DNA of 64,000 nt from Mytilus edulis (lineage: Eukaryota > Mollusca > Bivalvia > Mytilida > Mytilidae), in contig NC_092349.1 of assembly GCF_963676685.1 (NCBI RefSeq), positions 34,454,293 to 34,518,292 of the forward strand, given 5' to 3'. Below, in pieces: positions 10,514 through 22,790 of the stretch. The position numbers were made by a program, and so were the translations under genes. Below the pieces are notes generated by a model. The model saw only the letters and a list, made by a program, of their open reading frames with translations, did no database searches and was not told where the DNA came from. The stretch's first letter is position 1. Each line of letters opens with the position of its first letter.

Positions 10514-13500
10514 CTACTTACAAATCTCGGGTCCGTAATGACAAAAGGTATCTTCTTCTCTGCTTTCAGTAGTCTGCATTCTACTGACAAGCATTTGAAC
10601 ACATTCATTGTTTGGTTCAGATTCCTTTAAAACATCCTTGAACAAATGGAAGGTAGGATATGGTCGTTCAGTCAAAATATCAAGTAAAACTTTGTTACGT
10701 TCACGCTGTGTTGTTGGTTTGATTATTTCCTCTCTGTCCTCTATCATTAATATACACCTGGAAATCAAGTTATCTAGAACCATCTTGTCAAGAACTGTGT
10801 TTTCTAACAAATCGTCATAGTAACGAAAAAGTCCATGAAGTTTGTGATCTGAAATAATTAAATCTAATGTCTAATTATACAGAAAGACACCCACAATATC
10901 TTCTGATGTTAATTAGATCTTATTTTTAATATACCTTTTCGCAACTAAGAAAGTATGTAATTACTAAATTTAAGGATGTTTATGTACAGTTTTCTTAAAG
11001 AGCTATTGCATATGTTCTGTTTATCTAACTTCCTACCTGACCTTGTTATAGTGATCGGTGGCCAAGAGGTCTAAATAGTTCTACTACTGTAATAACTAGC
11101 CCGTCAACACTAAGATTGTGAGTTCGAACCCCGCTCGTGCGTGCGCGTTTGGCTCCTATCTTGTTTGACTAGGTATGTCAGTTTTCCTAACTAAGGTTGG
11201 CGGTTTTCTCCTGGCACTGTGGCTTCCTTCATCTATAAATCACTGACCGCCACAAAATAGCCCAAAAGTGGCGCTTATAAGTGCCGTTTAGTTTAAACAT
11301 ATTTTATTTGCAAAAGGAGTTGGACACAAGTTATAACAACCTGAGGGACGTCCTCTCTCTATATAAATATAAACACAAAGTACATAAGATAATGACGATA
11401 TCTATAATTGCATAACATATGAATGTGACATCCAATCTGAGACCGGTAAATTATTGTTATTCGGAGCGGACTTCATAAGTATGGTTTACTGTTTACCAAT
11501 CCATGTTACTTTGAGTAAATAAAATATTCAGACATTCGATATAAGAAAATTGTTTTCCAGTAGTTACGAATTAACAAAGTGTTGCCTAGTTGACCACGAC
11601 AACTCGACCGAGACCGACACAAGACAAAAAAGACAATTATAGCAGCTTCAGTTTATGTTATGTTATGGGCTATTGTCAGTTGAGGTTATTCTAATCATAT
11701 CGTCATTTAATATTTATTATATAATGTTATACAACTTTCCAAAAATGTAGGTTTGTCTCCTTTTGAAATGATTTTATTACGCAAAAGGTTAGTCTCTTAG
11801 TACTGTTCGTTATGTATAAGAGGCAAATCAAGTAAAGAAAGTTAAAATGTAAGAAACTTCTGAACAATTCTAAACAAGCACAATTGAAAATAATAATCAT
11901 AGAAAGAAACAAATCACTTCTTTTATTCAGAGTGTTATATTCATGTGTCTTTACTGTTTATGTGAACTTTCAAATTTCATTAAGGAATATATATAAAGGG
12001 CACCACTCTGTCAAAGTTAAAATTGTGGTTTTATATTCAAACACGGAGTTATAAATTTAGTTAGAGTCATCTGCTTATTGATAGCAATATCGCATAATAC
12101 GAGGTCAGCCGTAGTACATGCTTATATACATTTAACAAGGGAATTTATTAGTAGTAGAGATATTTCTATATTTGTGTGAGTTTGTTTTTCAGAAATATTT
12201 CAGATATGTTTGATTTAATTTCCGTCCAAGTATGTTTTATTCACTAAAAGTTATAAAACATTGGAAAGAAAGTCTGAAACAGAGGGATAATAAGGATAAC
12301 TTCTGCACACATCGGTACAAAACAGGATAAATAATTTATTTCCAACACCTAAATTTTTATTCTGTAAATAAGCACCACCGCCCTTATTTCGCTACATAAT
12401 TTTGCAAGGAAATAAACTTATGATTCACCTGGATCTTTTGCCCATTCAAGAAGAGTGTCTTTAAACTGGTGAACATGACTCGAGTTCTTTGCCATTCCAA
12501 CTGTCTTCATAACGTCTTTAAATTTTCCATCTCCTGCTTTAGATAACGTCAGTACATCGCACTCTCCTGAAACAAATTTTAATATATAATGGTCGATTAA
12601 GGTAGCACAATACAAAGATTTTATAACTCCAACTCCCAAGTTTTAAAATGCTGTACCTTTCTTAATAATGCTTGAAAATTTATAAAAGTGGTAGTTTTGG
12701 ATAGCTAACAGATTACTCTTTCAAATAAATGCAATTGTTAGTATTATGCAACACTTATGTAACCAATTATAATGTTAACTGTGTCTAAAATATTTTTCAC
12801 CAAATTTCCACTTTCAAATGATATTAGCTTCTGCATAGGTATCCCTAGAGGGTTGATTTTATTATATGTTGTTCCTATGGCCATTATCTACAAAAGGGTG
12901 TCTCAGATTTCAGATAGAATGTATAGAACAAATTTTACACCTAATTAAACATTATCTTCTTTTATGTGGTTAGGATGTTTACACTAATTAGAGATTTATG
13001 AGAGAATGGAATACAATAGAGACAATCTGAGACACCCTTTTGAAGCCCATGATGTGTTGATTAAGATTTCGTTAAAATTTTCTGTATAGTTAAAGAGATG
13101 ATGGAGCTAAATTCATTCAAGTGACCTTATCCAGATTTTGCCACTAATTACATAATAATTGATTATATAATGATTGCATAATAAAAATATTGCATTCATT
13201 TAAAAGATTAAACTTTTATCTATCTATATATACCTCTTTTATTATTTTCTATGCATTCATAAGAAAGTTACAGCATTTCAAAGGTTGGTGATTGGAAGTA
13301 AAAAAATCTTTGTATTGTGCTACCTTAAGCAAGTTTTTATTCTGTTAAAAGTTAAATACATGTAACTATTTGCTTTTAAAGTTTTTCACTGGTAACATTT
13401 TTGATTTATTTAAACAAAATTTACGGTTTTAACTCTTACTACACCAGATGTGATGCTTCATGCAACAATATCTTTAAAATAAAGAAAAAGAAAAGAAAAT

Positions 13501-14570
13501 AAAACTTTTAAGATATGATCGAACCTATAAATATATAATATAAAACTGAATGCTTATAAGAATAGAAATTTTTATTTTCCTCCTACTTAATGTACACTGC
13601 ACACTGTTTCTTCTTTTTTTTTTTATCAGTGTGTTGCTTAAAAATACAAAGTTCACAGAAAATAAAGATACATATATTTCATCTTCGTGTTGCAACTTTC
13701 GAGACGCAATACATATGAAGTATTTATCTCATTGACAAGAATATACAGCTTGTGTTTTAATACATAGTTTCAACTTAGGATTGAAATAAAAACCCTTAAT
13801 TGTACATATTCAGAAAGTATAAGTATCCACAATGGTGAGCTAACTTGTGGAATACACAATAAAATTACCACCGATGTTACCAAAGAAACGTTTTTGTCGT
13901 CAGTGCAAAAATCAGTTTAGGACAAAGGAAATCGATCGCATCCGATAGGGAAAAATACAGATTTGCAAAGAAAAAGAAAAGGGAGAGTATTCAATACACA
14001 TAAAAGGCTGTTACTATAAAGACTTTTACCAATTTAATCATTATATAAACCAGGATAACAATGGTATACGACAGAGACAATAATATATCTATGACATTGA
14101 TTGTATCCTGATCACATATCAAAACTTTTTAAAATTAGTATATGGTTTTTAAATTAATATTTTAATGATTGTCTATTAAATCAGTATATGTCCTTGCCTA
14201 TGTATTCAATTTTCCCTTAAAATTGAAAAATACTATGGTACTGTTAGGAATTTCGGGTCAACAATGCTCTTTTACTTTGTACTTGTATGGCTTTATAACC
14301 TTTTTAATCTGAGCGTCGCGGATGAGTCTTATGTAGACGAAACTCGCGTCTGGCGTATTAAATTATAATCCTGGTACCTTTGATAACTATATTGTATAAC
14401 TATTATGTTCATGTGTAACTTAACGAAATTTATTATAAAGGACAAAACATTTTTTAATTAATATGCATACCATGTTTGATGAATCTCTCATAATACTGAA
14501 GAAGGCTTGATCTTTCTAGAACACAATGCAGCTGCCGTTCTAACAAATTCTTAGGTTGATTTGTTGCCAT
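10514..14570 (-). CDS. SAM-CARD adaptor-like protein, three coding exons
   Basis: I assembled this from three exons read right to left: 14471-14573 (start ATG at 14570-14568), 12429-12566, and 10514-10848. Acceptors are TTCTTCAG, GTTTCAG and ATTTCAG; donors are GTATGC and GTGAAT. Both joins leave phase 1 and restore one codon. The protein is about 190 aa with stop TAG at 10514-10516. Residues about 8-80 form a SAM-like domain (LLQYYERFIKHG ... DVLTLSKAGDGKFKDVMKTV ... HVHQFKDTLLEW). Residues about 83-165 form a CARD (LLENTVLDKMVLDNLISR, REEII, LLDIL, FHLFKDVL). Both folds mediate homotypic assembly, so an adaptor role in innate immune or death signalling is likely, acting in the cytoplasm. 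A perfect donor, TTTGTAAGT, lies at the end of the third exon (last exon base 10522). The protein may therefore continue into an exon I could not find. ATG directly after an acceptor suggests a non-coding 5' exon further right. Domain calls are by eye. Confidence 0.72.
11051..11297 (+). mobile_element. tRNA-derived SINE in an intron of the SAM-CARD gene
   Basis: The head carries a Pol III A box (GGTGGCCAAGAGG) and a B box (GAGTTCGAACCCC), spaced as in a tRNA-like head with a long variable arm. The body follows with TTCTCCTGGCACTGTGGCTT and a conserved-looking core (CTGACCGCCAC-AAAATAGCCC-AAAAGTGGCG). It is oriented opposite to the host gene, between its second and third coding exons. The overall plan is that of mollusc SINEs with a central conserved domain; the exact family is not assigned. 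Confidence 0.8.
12597..13328. mobile_element. 724-bp TTAA-flanked MITE
   Basis: The element proper is 12601-13324. It begins GGTAGCACAATACAAAGATT and ends in the reverse complement, with TTAA on both sides (12597-12600 and 13325-13328). The inverted similarity continues imperfectly for about 100 bp (AAATGCTGTA(C/A)CTTTCTTA is shared). An inner 19-bp perfect inverted pair, CAAAAGGGTGTCTCAGATT at 12891-12909 and its complement at 13024-13042, folds the middle. There is no ORF. The TTAA target is typical of piggyBac-type transposition, so it is probably a non-autonomous derivative. It sits in the first intron of the SAM-CARD gene, about 30 bp before the second exon's acceptor. Confidence 0.85.
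14270..14398 (-). repeat. Dispersed repeat family A, reversed copy
   Basis: TTTGTACTTGTATGGCTTTA, GAGCGTC-GCGGATGAGTCTTATGTAGACGAAAC (in pieces) and ATAATCCTGGTACCTTTGAT match the complement of 44893-45060. Family A is the terminal repeat of the Penelope-like elements. Confidence 0.8.
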
Positions 14571-14765
14571 ACCCTGAAGAACACAATATTAAACATATGC
14601 AAAATAATTATATTCATGTATCATGCTTTCAAACAAAATTTAACAAGTCTCGTTAACTTCTGTGAATTGCTTGCGTTTGCTAATAAAAAGATACACACTA
14701 TAAAATTATGTTAAAGTAAAATTGCAAGAACGTTTTTAACATTATTTTTTTCTACAATTGTAAAA

Positions 14766-14836
14766 AAGGGACGAAAGATACCACAGGGACAGTCAAACTC
14801 ATAAATCGAAAAAAAAAACCGACAACGCATGTATAA
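14766..14836 (-). repeat. Relic of the Penelope family-1 3' region
   Basis: GGGACGAAAGATACCACAGG, GACAGTCAAACTCATAAATC and a CGACAACGC end match 43868-43928 and 59549-59605. Confidence 0.75.
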
Positions 14837-14839
14837 GGA

Positions 14840-17800
14840 GCTAATTTAGAAAGTTGGTGTAATTGAAATATTAAGGATCATTAAGCATACTGAAATTTTT
14901 TTATTCTGTATTTGTGTTATTTAGATTCGTATTATGTTTAAATGTTTAAAATCTCGTTTATTGTCTAAATGATAAATGTAAAGCTGATTTTTGATCAGAC
15001 AGTACAATTGTTCTTTTGTGGTTTATTCAATGAAATATTTGTATCGTGAACATTCGTGTCATAAAACGACATTTAAAATCGACGAGGATAATACTTCAAT
15101 AGTGACAAATAATACATATGTTTTTGTTTAAATTCGAAGCTAATCATCAGATTGCACAGGTTTTCGTATTATGTCACGGTCTGAGATGTAGTGTTACTTA
15201 TTAAAGGGAAAATTCGCAAAAATAAAATAAAAAAAATGATATTTTGTTCATTCTTATAAAATAAGCATATTCCAAAAATATTGAAGGTTTATTCGTCTAT
15301 AAGATATGTGAGTTAATCGATTTTGAAAACCGATTATCAAATCTCGGCAAGTAGCCATCTTGAAAATTAATGACCACGGAAATCTAATTACCACAAAGTC
15401 CTAGTACCCAGCATGACATGTCCATTAATCAGTGTTAATATAACTTGTCAATTTGATGGATGTTTTACCTGACCAAGTAAAAGAAGAAGCTTTCATAGTT
15501 TCTAAGATCTTAAAATCAACTTATGTTTACTAAAATTGATAGGAATATTTCAAAAAATATTTAACAAGACATCATAAATTATTTAGTGGATTACATATTT
15601 GCGTACAATGCTTACGTCAGGTTTAAGAGCTGTTAATAAAAGAAGATCGTACATCGGTTTTAACTCCTCGTTAAGTTTACATTTATGCTCTGAGATATAG
15701 TAGCAAGTATTATATAGTTACCGATTCTGCTATAATAATGTTATAGTAGTCTCAGTTAAGTGAAAAAAAGTTTGGAGATACTTTTTGTGGAAGAATTATT
15801 AACTCCTTTCTAGTTTATTTTGGGTTTTTACCTTACTTGACCAATGTTAAAAAATGTGTCTCAGGTAATCATCATGGCTTCATAATTACCTGGGTAAATT
15901 TACACATTCGGGTATTCTAACGGTCGACTTCCTGGCAGGCTTGTGTAATACACAATGAACGCGGTACACGAATCATGTGCGTGATCGCGAGTTAACCAGG
16001 TGTGCACTGGTAAGTTTTATAAAATATACCACACTAATAAACTGCCTGTGAGAAATAGCCTTTGTACAACTGTGTGTCACGATTCTGAAAGAAGTATATA
16101 ACATTAACGTATATAGGAATAAATTATTATTTCAAGTTGTTTTCCGCAGTTGCACTTATCTTTTAGCTTCTTTTTTTCTCAAAATTTAATTAAAAATATC
16201 CACCAGTATTATTTTCAGAACTACTTCCAGATTATTGTTCAGATTGTACAAAATCGAAGCTGTGACAATTCGGAAATAGAAGTACATATGAATTTAAGGT
16301 CGGACAGTAACTCTCCATGACTTGTAACAATTTAAGAGTGGTTATAAGAAATGGGTATAGGTCTAGGCCTTTTCCCCATGTTATCTAATTTCAATTTTAC
16401 TATTTATATTTCAGCACCTATTCTTCAGTTTACTATAAGATTTAGTCGTTATTTCTAATCAGTACAATTTCGAAATAAATGTTTTTTATAATTGTTCAAT
16501 CATTTAACATGTGAAAATCAAATAGAATATCAATTGGTAATCTTCGGACTATACAAATGCAGAATATACTGTGCAGGATTGCTTTCGTCTAACAAGATAA
16601 GAGAACTGAAAAAAACCTGTCATATAAAGCAAGCACGCCCTAATCAAAAGAGAAAAAAATGTGTAAGTAAAAGATTATTTGATCGGCAAAATCAACAACC
16701 TTTGATCTCGAGTATATTGGTAATAAATTAATGTGTTTTTATAGTATAGCTCCTTCCATTATCCAAATGATATCAGATAATCTATATTATTTATAAAAGT
16801 AACCCTTCCGACCAAAACTAAGATATAATGCCACACACTAGAAGTATAAAAGGTACACCTTTCATTTGGTCATGGCTTTTAAATATCTAAATTTAAGTGT
16901 TCCCGTACATTCTTTGCCTATTAAGGACAATTAAAATGCTTTTTTATGAGACATAAATAAATGATAAGAGTGTATATAATTTCATTCTGACCACTCAATT
17001 TAGTTTCCTGACCTTAACCAAAATTTGTTCATTTTTTAGTTTATTAACTAATTGAATTCAAATACATAATAGCACCAAATATAATTAAATAATTCCACGG
17101 CGATTCATTTGTAATTATCAACACCTTGGAAATGTATTTTAAATTTGTTTACTAAACGCGACCTCCTGTCTTATCCACTGATCGATCTGAATAGACAGTC
17201 ACACCTGCTACGGTGTGACCTAGAGGCCCGGCTAACTACCGATCTGCAAATAACATTTTACCTTTTTACAAGCCTTCCACAAATATTGCCAGAAAATAAT
17301 ACACACATCGTATAAACATAGTCATATTGTAGATAGTAAAAGGTCAATAAGCGTACACCTATATATTGTCTTAACAGTCTTTAAATGTCTTAATATATTA
17401 AAACAAAAAAAGTAATGCAAATCATTTGTTTTGCTGTCTACAAAAATAAATCGAATAATAAACGGTAAAGTACAGAAAATATAGCTCATGAGTGTAAACA
17501 GTTGAATGTTTTTTCGTTTAATTTCGTATCATCGGATGGTAGTTAGATATAACATTAGTCATCGACGCGCTTACGATTACGTTAAAGTATGATATAAGAC
17601 CAAGACTTTAAGTGATTGTATTCTAAATCCCGTCATGCAATACCAGAAGAAACAAACGTCACGACCTACAGGAAGTAGTCAATATTTATTTTATTAACTA
17701 TTGATTTTCTTCTGTATAACTGCACATATAGCGATAAAACTTTGTGAATATGTATTTTATATCATCATGAACATATTTAAACTACATGTAAAAAATCGCG

Positions 17801-19030
17801 AATTTTCCCTTTAAGAATTGTGTTATCTTACTATAATAATATTATGTTAAGAGAAATGACACTTTAGTTTTCATTTTACTATAACCTTAAAAAAATGTTG
17901 CGACGCATTGTGTAGGCAATAAACAAACCTTAAAGTCATCTGAAACTTCAAATTAAAAAATGATGCATATGTTTGTTTTTTTTTTATAAATAAACGGCTA
18001 GTTTTCTTTATAAAACTTATGCACATATACTTTTTTCTCAAGAAAATAATATTATTTGTCCAAATTTAGAAGATGTATGCAGCTAACACTTCGCGATATG
18101 TTTGCCGTATGCAATGAACTCAGCGTGACCTTTATCATAAAAATCTAGTGATCGTAATACGCATAGATCTATCATTGAAATAAGTTATTATCTTATTGTA
18201 CATGTTATACACGTGCTCAGATCCATGCTTCTTTTCGGATTGTTTACCAACTAAGGTTACAATTGGTAGACTACGGTTTCAAAACACGACTATTAATTAC
18301 CTGCAATATTTTCACATAATAAAAGACCGAAATATTTTTTTTAGACGATTATATGATATGGATGCCTAATAAATGATAAAATTGTGCACATAAGACTAAC
18401 TTTATGACATATACATGCATTGGTTCAAGAATTGGATAACAATTATTTTTCACCAGTCACTCGTTTCATATGACTTTTGATGACTTGGTGGCATTTGATA
18501 CAAAAACAAGTCGGCTAAAAGAGTTGCACAAACAGTACTCATTGGAATACCGACGGTATATTATCATATCAATCCTACAACACACATGTGGTCGCTAAAA
18601 AAACAGCACTCGCTGTATGGATATATTATTACCTTAAAATTAGGAATTTGTATCTACGATTCCCATTTCTTTACAAAGACAATACAAAGACTAATAAGTA
18701 ATATAATCAGTTAATCTAGGGAAATAGAAATGTAAAATATAGCCACATAAAAAGGTTTGCCATTACTGTAAAATTGAAAGACAAGTATTCAAATTACTGG
18801 TTAATCATATCTTATCAAAGTATTTCTGAAGGCAATATTTTACTGTAGAAAGAATTGTGGACATAACTAAAGAAATATGTTTTATCAAATATTTTGACGA
18901 CCCGGCTATATATATTTTTTTAATAAGAATATTTCTGAAGATTGTGTATCCAGTATTAAGTCTTTTTTTATGTTTAAACCAGAGAGACGGATTAGTGATT
19001 TTCAGAATCTCCTCTTGAACAAATGATGTA
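14840..19030. other. Gene-poor intergenic stretch
   Basis: No credible gene or recognised repeat was found. A perfect 8-bp hairpin (GTCACACC / GGTGTGAC) lies at 17198-17219 in a locally GC-richer patch (17160-17240). That patch could belong to a promoter of the minus-strand gene, but nothing proves it. The short open frame at 16492-16731 has no domain signal. Confidence 0.4.
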
Positions 19031-19059
19031 AGGCAACATCTGTGACACAGAAATAAACA

Positions 19060-19235
19060 ATTATATGTGACCATACGGCCTTCAACAATAAGCAAAGGCC
19101 ATACCGCGTTGTCAGCTATAAAAGGCCCCGAAATTACAATGTAAAACAATTCAAACGAGAAAACTAACGGCCTTATTTATGTAAAAATGAACGAAAAACA
19201 AATATGTAACACATGAACAAACGACATACCAATTA
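19060..19235 (-). repeat. Dispersed repeat family B, reversed partial copy
   Basis: GTGACCATACGGCCTTCAAC, AAAAGGCCCCGAAATTAC, TTCAAACGAGAAAACTAACG and CATGAACAAACGAC parallel 30055-30215. The minus-strand open frame overlapping it (18805-19149) is therefore repeat-derived. Confidence 0.8.
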
Positions 19236-19557
19236 CACTTACAAGTAAAGATTTTTAGATTTCCACGAAAATAGGGTGTCATTTAAATTCTTTAAATGCA
19301 TATGGCATTGAATGACGTTAAGTCATGTCATTAGTGTGTTTCTAATATTTACCTGTATTGATAGATGGTTCATTTAAAAAATAAAAAAAATGTCGATTTT
19401 GTAATTGAAAAAATTATTAAAAGTTACTTATTCAAACAACCCTCTATATAGGCAAATCAAAACAAACAGTACTTAAAGAACAACATATGAAAAGATGCAA
19501 TCTTAATAATGTCATACAAGAATATTATTAAAACATTTTTTGATAGGTGGTACAATA

Positions 19558-20500
19558 TTTTGTCTCTCCTGTTACCATTTTCAAAAGAAAATTTAGGTTA
19601 TCAAGTTTAGTTTAAATTTTAAGCTTGTTTTACGTAGCCAATTAGATGGTTTCCAAGAGAGTAAACTATATATATTCATTCTGTAAAATAATAGATTATT
19701 TGCCAATTTTCCAGGTTGTACTGAAAAACGTCTCTAAAAATTGGTTTTCAATGGTTGTAAAAATTACCACCAGTAATGAAAGTCTAAGATAGCAATTCAT
19801 ATTGTTCGGCATTTTTTTCTCTCTGTCAAATAAACCCTACATCAAGTAAATCCCTCATAAGTTAGTTTACTTTTCTCTTTATTTCATTGGTAACAGGAAC
19901 GTACGTTTATGATATTTCACTATATAAAAGTCTATCCTGTTACCGTTTTGTCTATACTGTTACCGATATCAGTATTGCACATGCAAATGATAAATTAGGA
20001 AGATTAAGACGTTATAACCTTAAGATGAGTTCAAACAACGAAATATTTCATTCGTTTTGCAACTATATTTTAAGATAAAAATTTTACGACGTTTCTGTCT
20101 AAAATTTTCTATTCTGTTACTGTAACCATAGCAACCCTAGTAACAGGATAGACAAATTTCTTCATTTTTGAATTCTGTTGTGAAATGACTACTCCCTTTG
20201 GTGAAGTGATTATGGTTTTCTGAGTGAATTTGGTTCCTAATACGTTATTGCACTTTTTACAAGTATATTGTTGGTGTAATTAATCAAAATTGTTGGTAAC
20301 AGCATAGACATGATAAAAGGAACCTCTATTTTTTTTCACTAAATGTCTTGAAATTTCCTTTCTCTACACTGTCGTTCAAGAAACGTGGCATTTTAAATGT
20401 AAAGATTACTTTGCACTTTTGAAATCAACATTGACTAATTCGATATACATAGGGAGAACAATTTAACAGATAATTTAAGTAGCGGTAACAGGATGGACAT
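19558..20500. repeat. Zone with recurring GGTAACAG-ATAGACA motif
   Basis: The string GTAACAG(G), often followed by ATAGACA, or its complement, occurs near 19565, 19890, 19933, 19950, 20107, 20140, 20293 and 20483, in both orientations and at irregular spacing. Clear examples are TCTATCCTGTTACCGTTTTG, GTAACAGGATAGACAAATTT and GGTAACAGGATGGACATGAA. No long tandem repeat explains it, and the short open frame at 19887-20078 reads through part of it. Confidence 0.6.
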
Positions 20501-21590
20501 GAACCTCCCGTACGGTGATTGAGTTTGTAGATAATATGTTACATACAATGATAAAGAAGCTACGATTTTTCGTTAGAGTAATTATAAACGTTCTTAAAAA
20601 GTCCCTTTTGCAGATATGTAGGCGATCCGAAAATCGGAAAAACATCATTTGAAATGTGTTTTTCTGACACTTTACGCACACAAATAAACCCAAAATGGGA
20701 CTTAAATACCATGAATACATTTTAATCTGATCAAAATAGATGTAAATCTGGTTTATTATTAATGTTTTAAATCATAAATCCGACAAGCTTTCATTTAAAC
20801 TATTACAACTGAAATATCAATTAGAAATAAAACATTTAGCATTTAACATTAAAAATACACTTTTTAACTTGACGATCGAGCATGCAATATGTCGTCATTT
20901 ATTTTTAAATAAGGAATGGTCTGTAATTCTCCAAGAATCTAAATCGTCTCACAAAAATATTTTACACAGTTAAAGTAAAATATAGATTGCAACCTTCCGT
21001 GTTTTAACCACACATTTACTTTGTAACTACTGAAATACAAATAATGTTTTATACAAAATTTGAGTTTTACACGTCATATTGATAACACCTTATATTAAAA
21101 TACTTACCTGCTTATTCAGTATAAAGTATCAATAACAAAATGTATTTGTTTATCCCATCTCAATAATCATTTCACACATTCAATATTTCGAAAGGGTTAC
21201 ATAAAATTAACTTTACAACCGAATTGTTCGGTTGTGCTAAATAGGATGTTTACAAGTAATTTAAAGGCCTGAATATAATAAAGCAAAGAAATATTGTTAC
21301 GTTAATCGCTCTGTTGCATTTAACGTATTACGATCTCTATCGGTCGTGAAGATATTTCATAATTATAGACTTCCTTTTAACAACGCTTTTAAAGGTTATC
21401 TATGGACATTATATCAATGTTTTTTTTTAAAGTTTTTTGTTAAGATTTATTTACTAAAGAGGTAGTACTCTTTAGCTTTCCCCTGATCCTGGACATTTCA
21501 AAAACTATTTGCTTACATAAGAAATTGTTGTTTACCTCAAAATTCAAGCATGTATATTGATAATATATATATAAACCTACACAACGAACA
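20500..21590. other. Intergenic, nothing recognised
   Basis: AT-rich sequence with no domain-bearing frame and no repeat shared with other parts of the window. Confidence 0.4.
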
Positions 21591-21593
21591 AAC

Positions 21594-22790
21594 GACACAT
21601 CTATGCAGCGCCACGACGTTAAAATTGGTCAAATCGCGGGTGAGTTGTGATCTTGGTTCGACAGTCGCAAGATAATTTGAGCATCGTGGCGCTGTCGTAT
21701 GTCATGGGATGAAAATTGGACATGCATCTTTTTTTTTGCTCTATGATTTTTTTGTCGTGTCACTGTCTGGTGGCTGTCGTGCGATAAACACATTATCGTG
21801 GTACCAACATAAATCATTTTAATATAACAATGGTACGACTGTTGAAGGTATGTCGTACAACAATCCTACGACTGTTGCAAGACACTGGTGATACTTTCGC
21901 ACGTTTATCTCACGATTACCAAATTTCGTATGATGCACGCATTGAACAGTAAAGGAACCAGCGAAACGTCCGACGTTGGGGGTTATACCATAGATCGAAC
22001 GGCGCCTGATGTTTTGGCAGTATAGTATACACTGATGCAAAAGTTGGAGCAGGAATTTTACCGGTGATTTCGTTGGATTCCTGTTTCAGGTTCAACCCAC
22101 CAGTCAGGAAGATAACCATTGTTATATTTTAGTGCGTTTCAGTGTGTGTTACATTTTAACGTTGTGTCGTTTGTTTTCTCTTATATTTGAGTGTGAATTA
22201 ACATTACTATAAGACGTGTCACGGTACTTTTCTATCCCAAATTCATGTATTTGGTTTTTATGTTATATTTGTTATTCTCATCGGATTTTGTCTAATGCTA
22301 AGTCCGTTTCTGTGTGTGTTACATTTTAATGTTGTGTCGTTGTTCTCCTGTTATATTTAATGCGTTTCCCACAGTTTTAGTTTGTTATCCCGATTTTGTT
22401 TTTTGTCCATCGATTTACGAGTTTTTAACAGCGGTATACTACTGTTGCCTTTATTCACGCGGATGGAACCTGGCATATGTCAAGATAGTGGCACGACATG
22501 TACAGTCGTACGACATTGGCACGACAGTAACACGCGCATTCCATTCCATAAAAACCTGGACATTACCCTCAAACAACTAACGATTGTCGTACGAACAACT
22601 TGCGACTTACCTGCGACAGTACAATAACAATTATTTTTTCTCTGTCGTGGACCAATCGTGAACATGTCGTAGCTGATGTGACCACTCGAAATATATTTTT
22701 TACATTTTGCACGACAGTGCCACAACGTTTTCATATATCTTCCACGACAAAAAGTCGTACGATCTGTTGTGACCGGGGCTGTGCAATGAA
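21594..22790. repeat. CGACAGT/ACTGTCG-rich element interrupted by a family-C repeat
   Basis: More than a dozen copies of CGACAGT, GTCGTACGAC and related strings occur in both orientations in 21594-22090 and again in 22470-22790. The intervening 22100-22470 is a family-C repeat without the motif. CAGCGCCACGA at 21605 pairs with TCGTGGCGCTG at 21684. The best reading is one element split by the insertion of another. The overlapping short open frames on both strands disagree with one another and are not genes. Confidence 0.6.
22100..22470 (-). repeat. Dispersed repeat family C, copy 1
   Basis: It shares with 58390-58760 the segments CGTTTCAGTGTGTGTTACAT-like, TAAGACGTGTCACGGTACTT, CCCAAATTCATGTA, GGATTTTGTCTAATGC and AACAGCGGTATACTACTGTT. 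Reversed partial copies lie at 25075-25230, 26575-26735 and 43495-43660. Confidence 0.85.

Noticed and set aside
11051..11130. Possible genuine tRNA gene
   Set aside because: A and B boxes are present, but the sequence does not close into an acceptor stem and continues into a SINE body.
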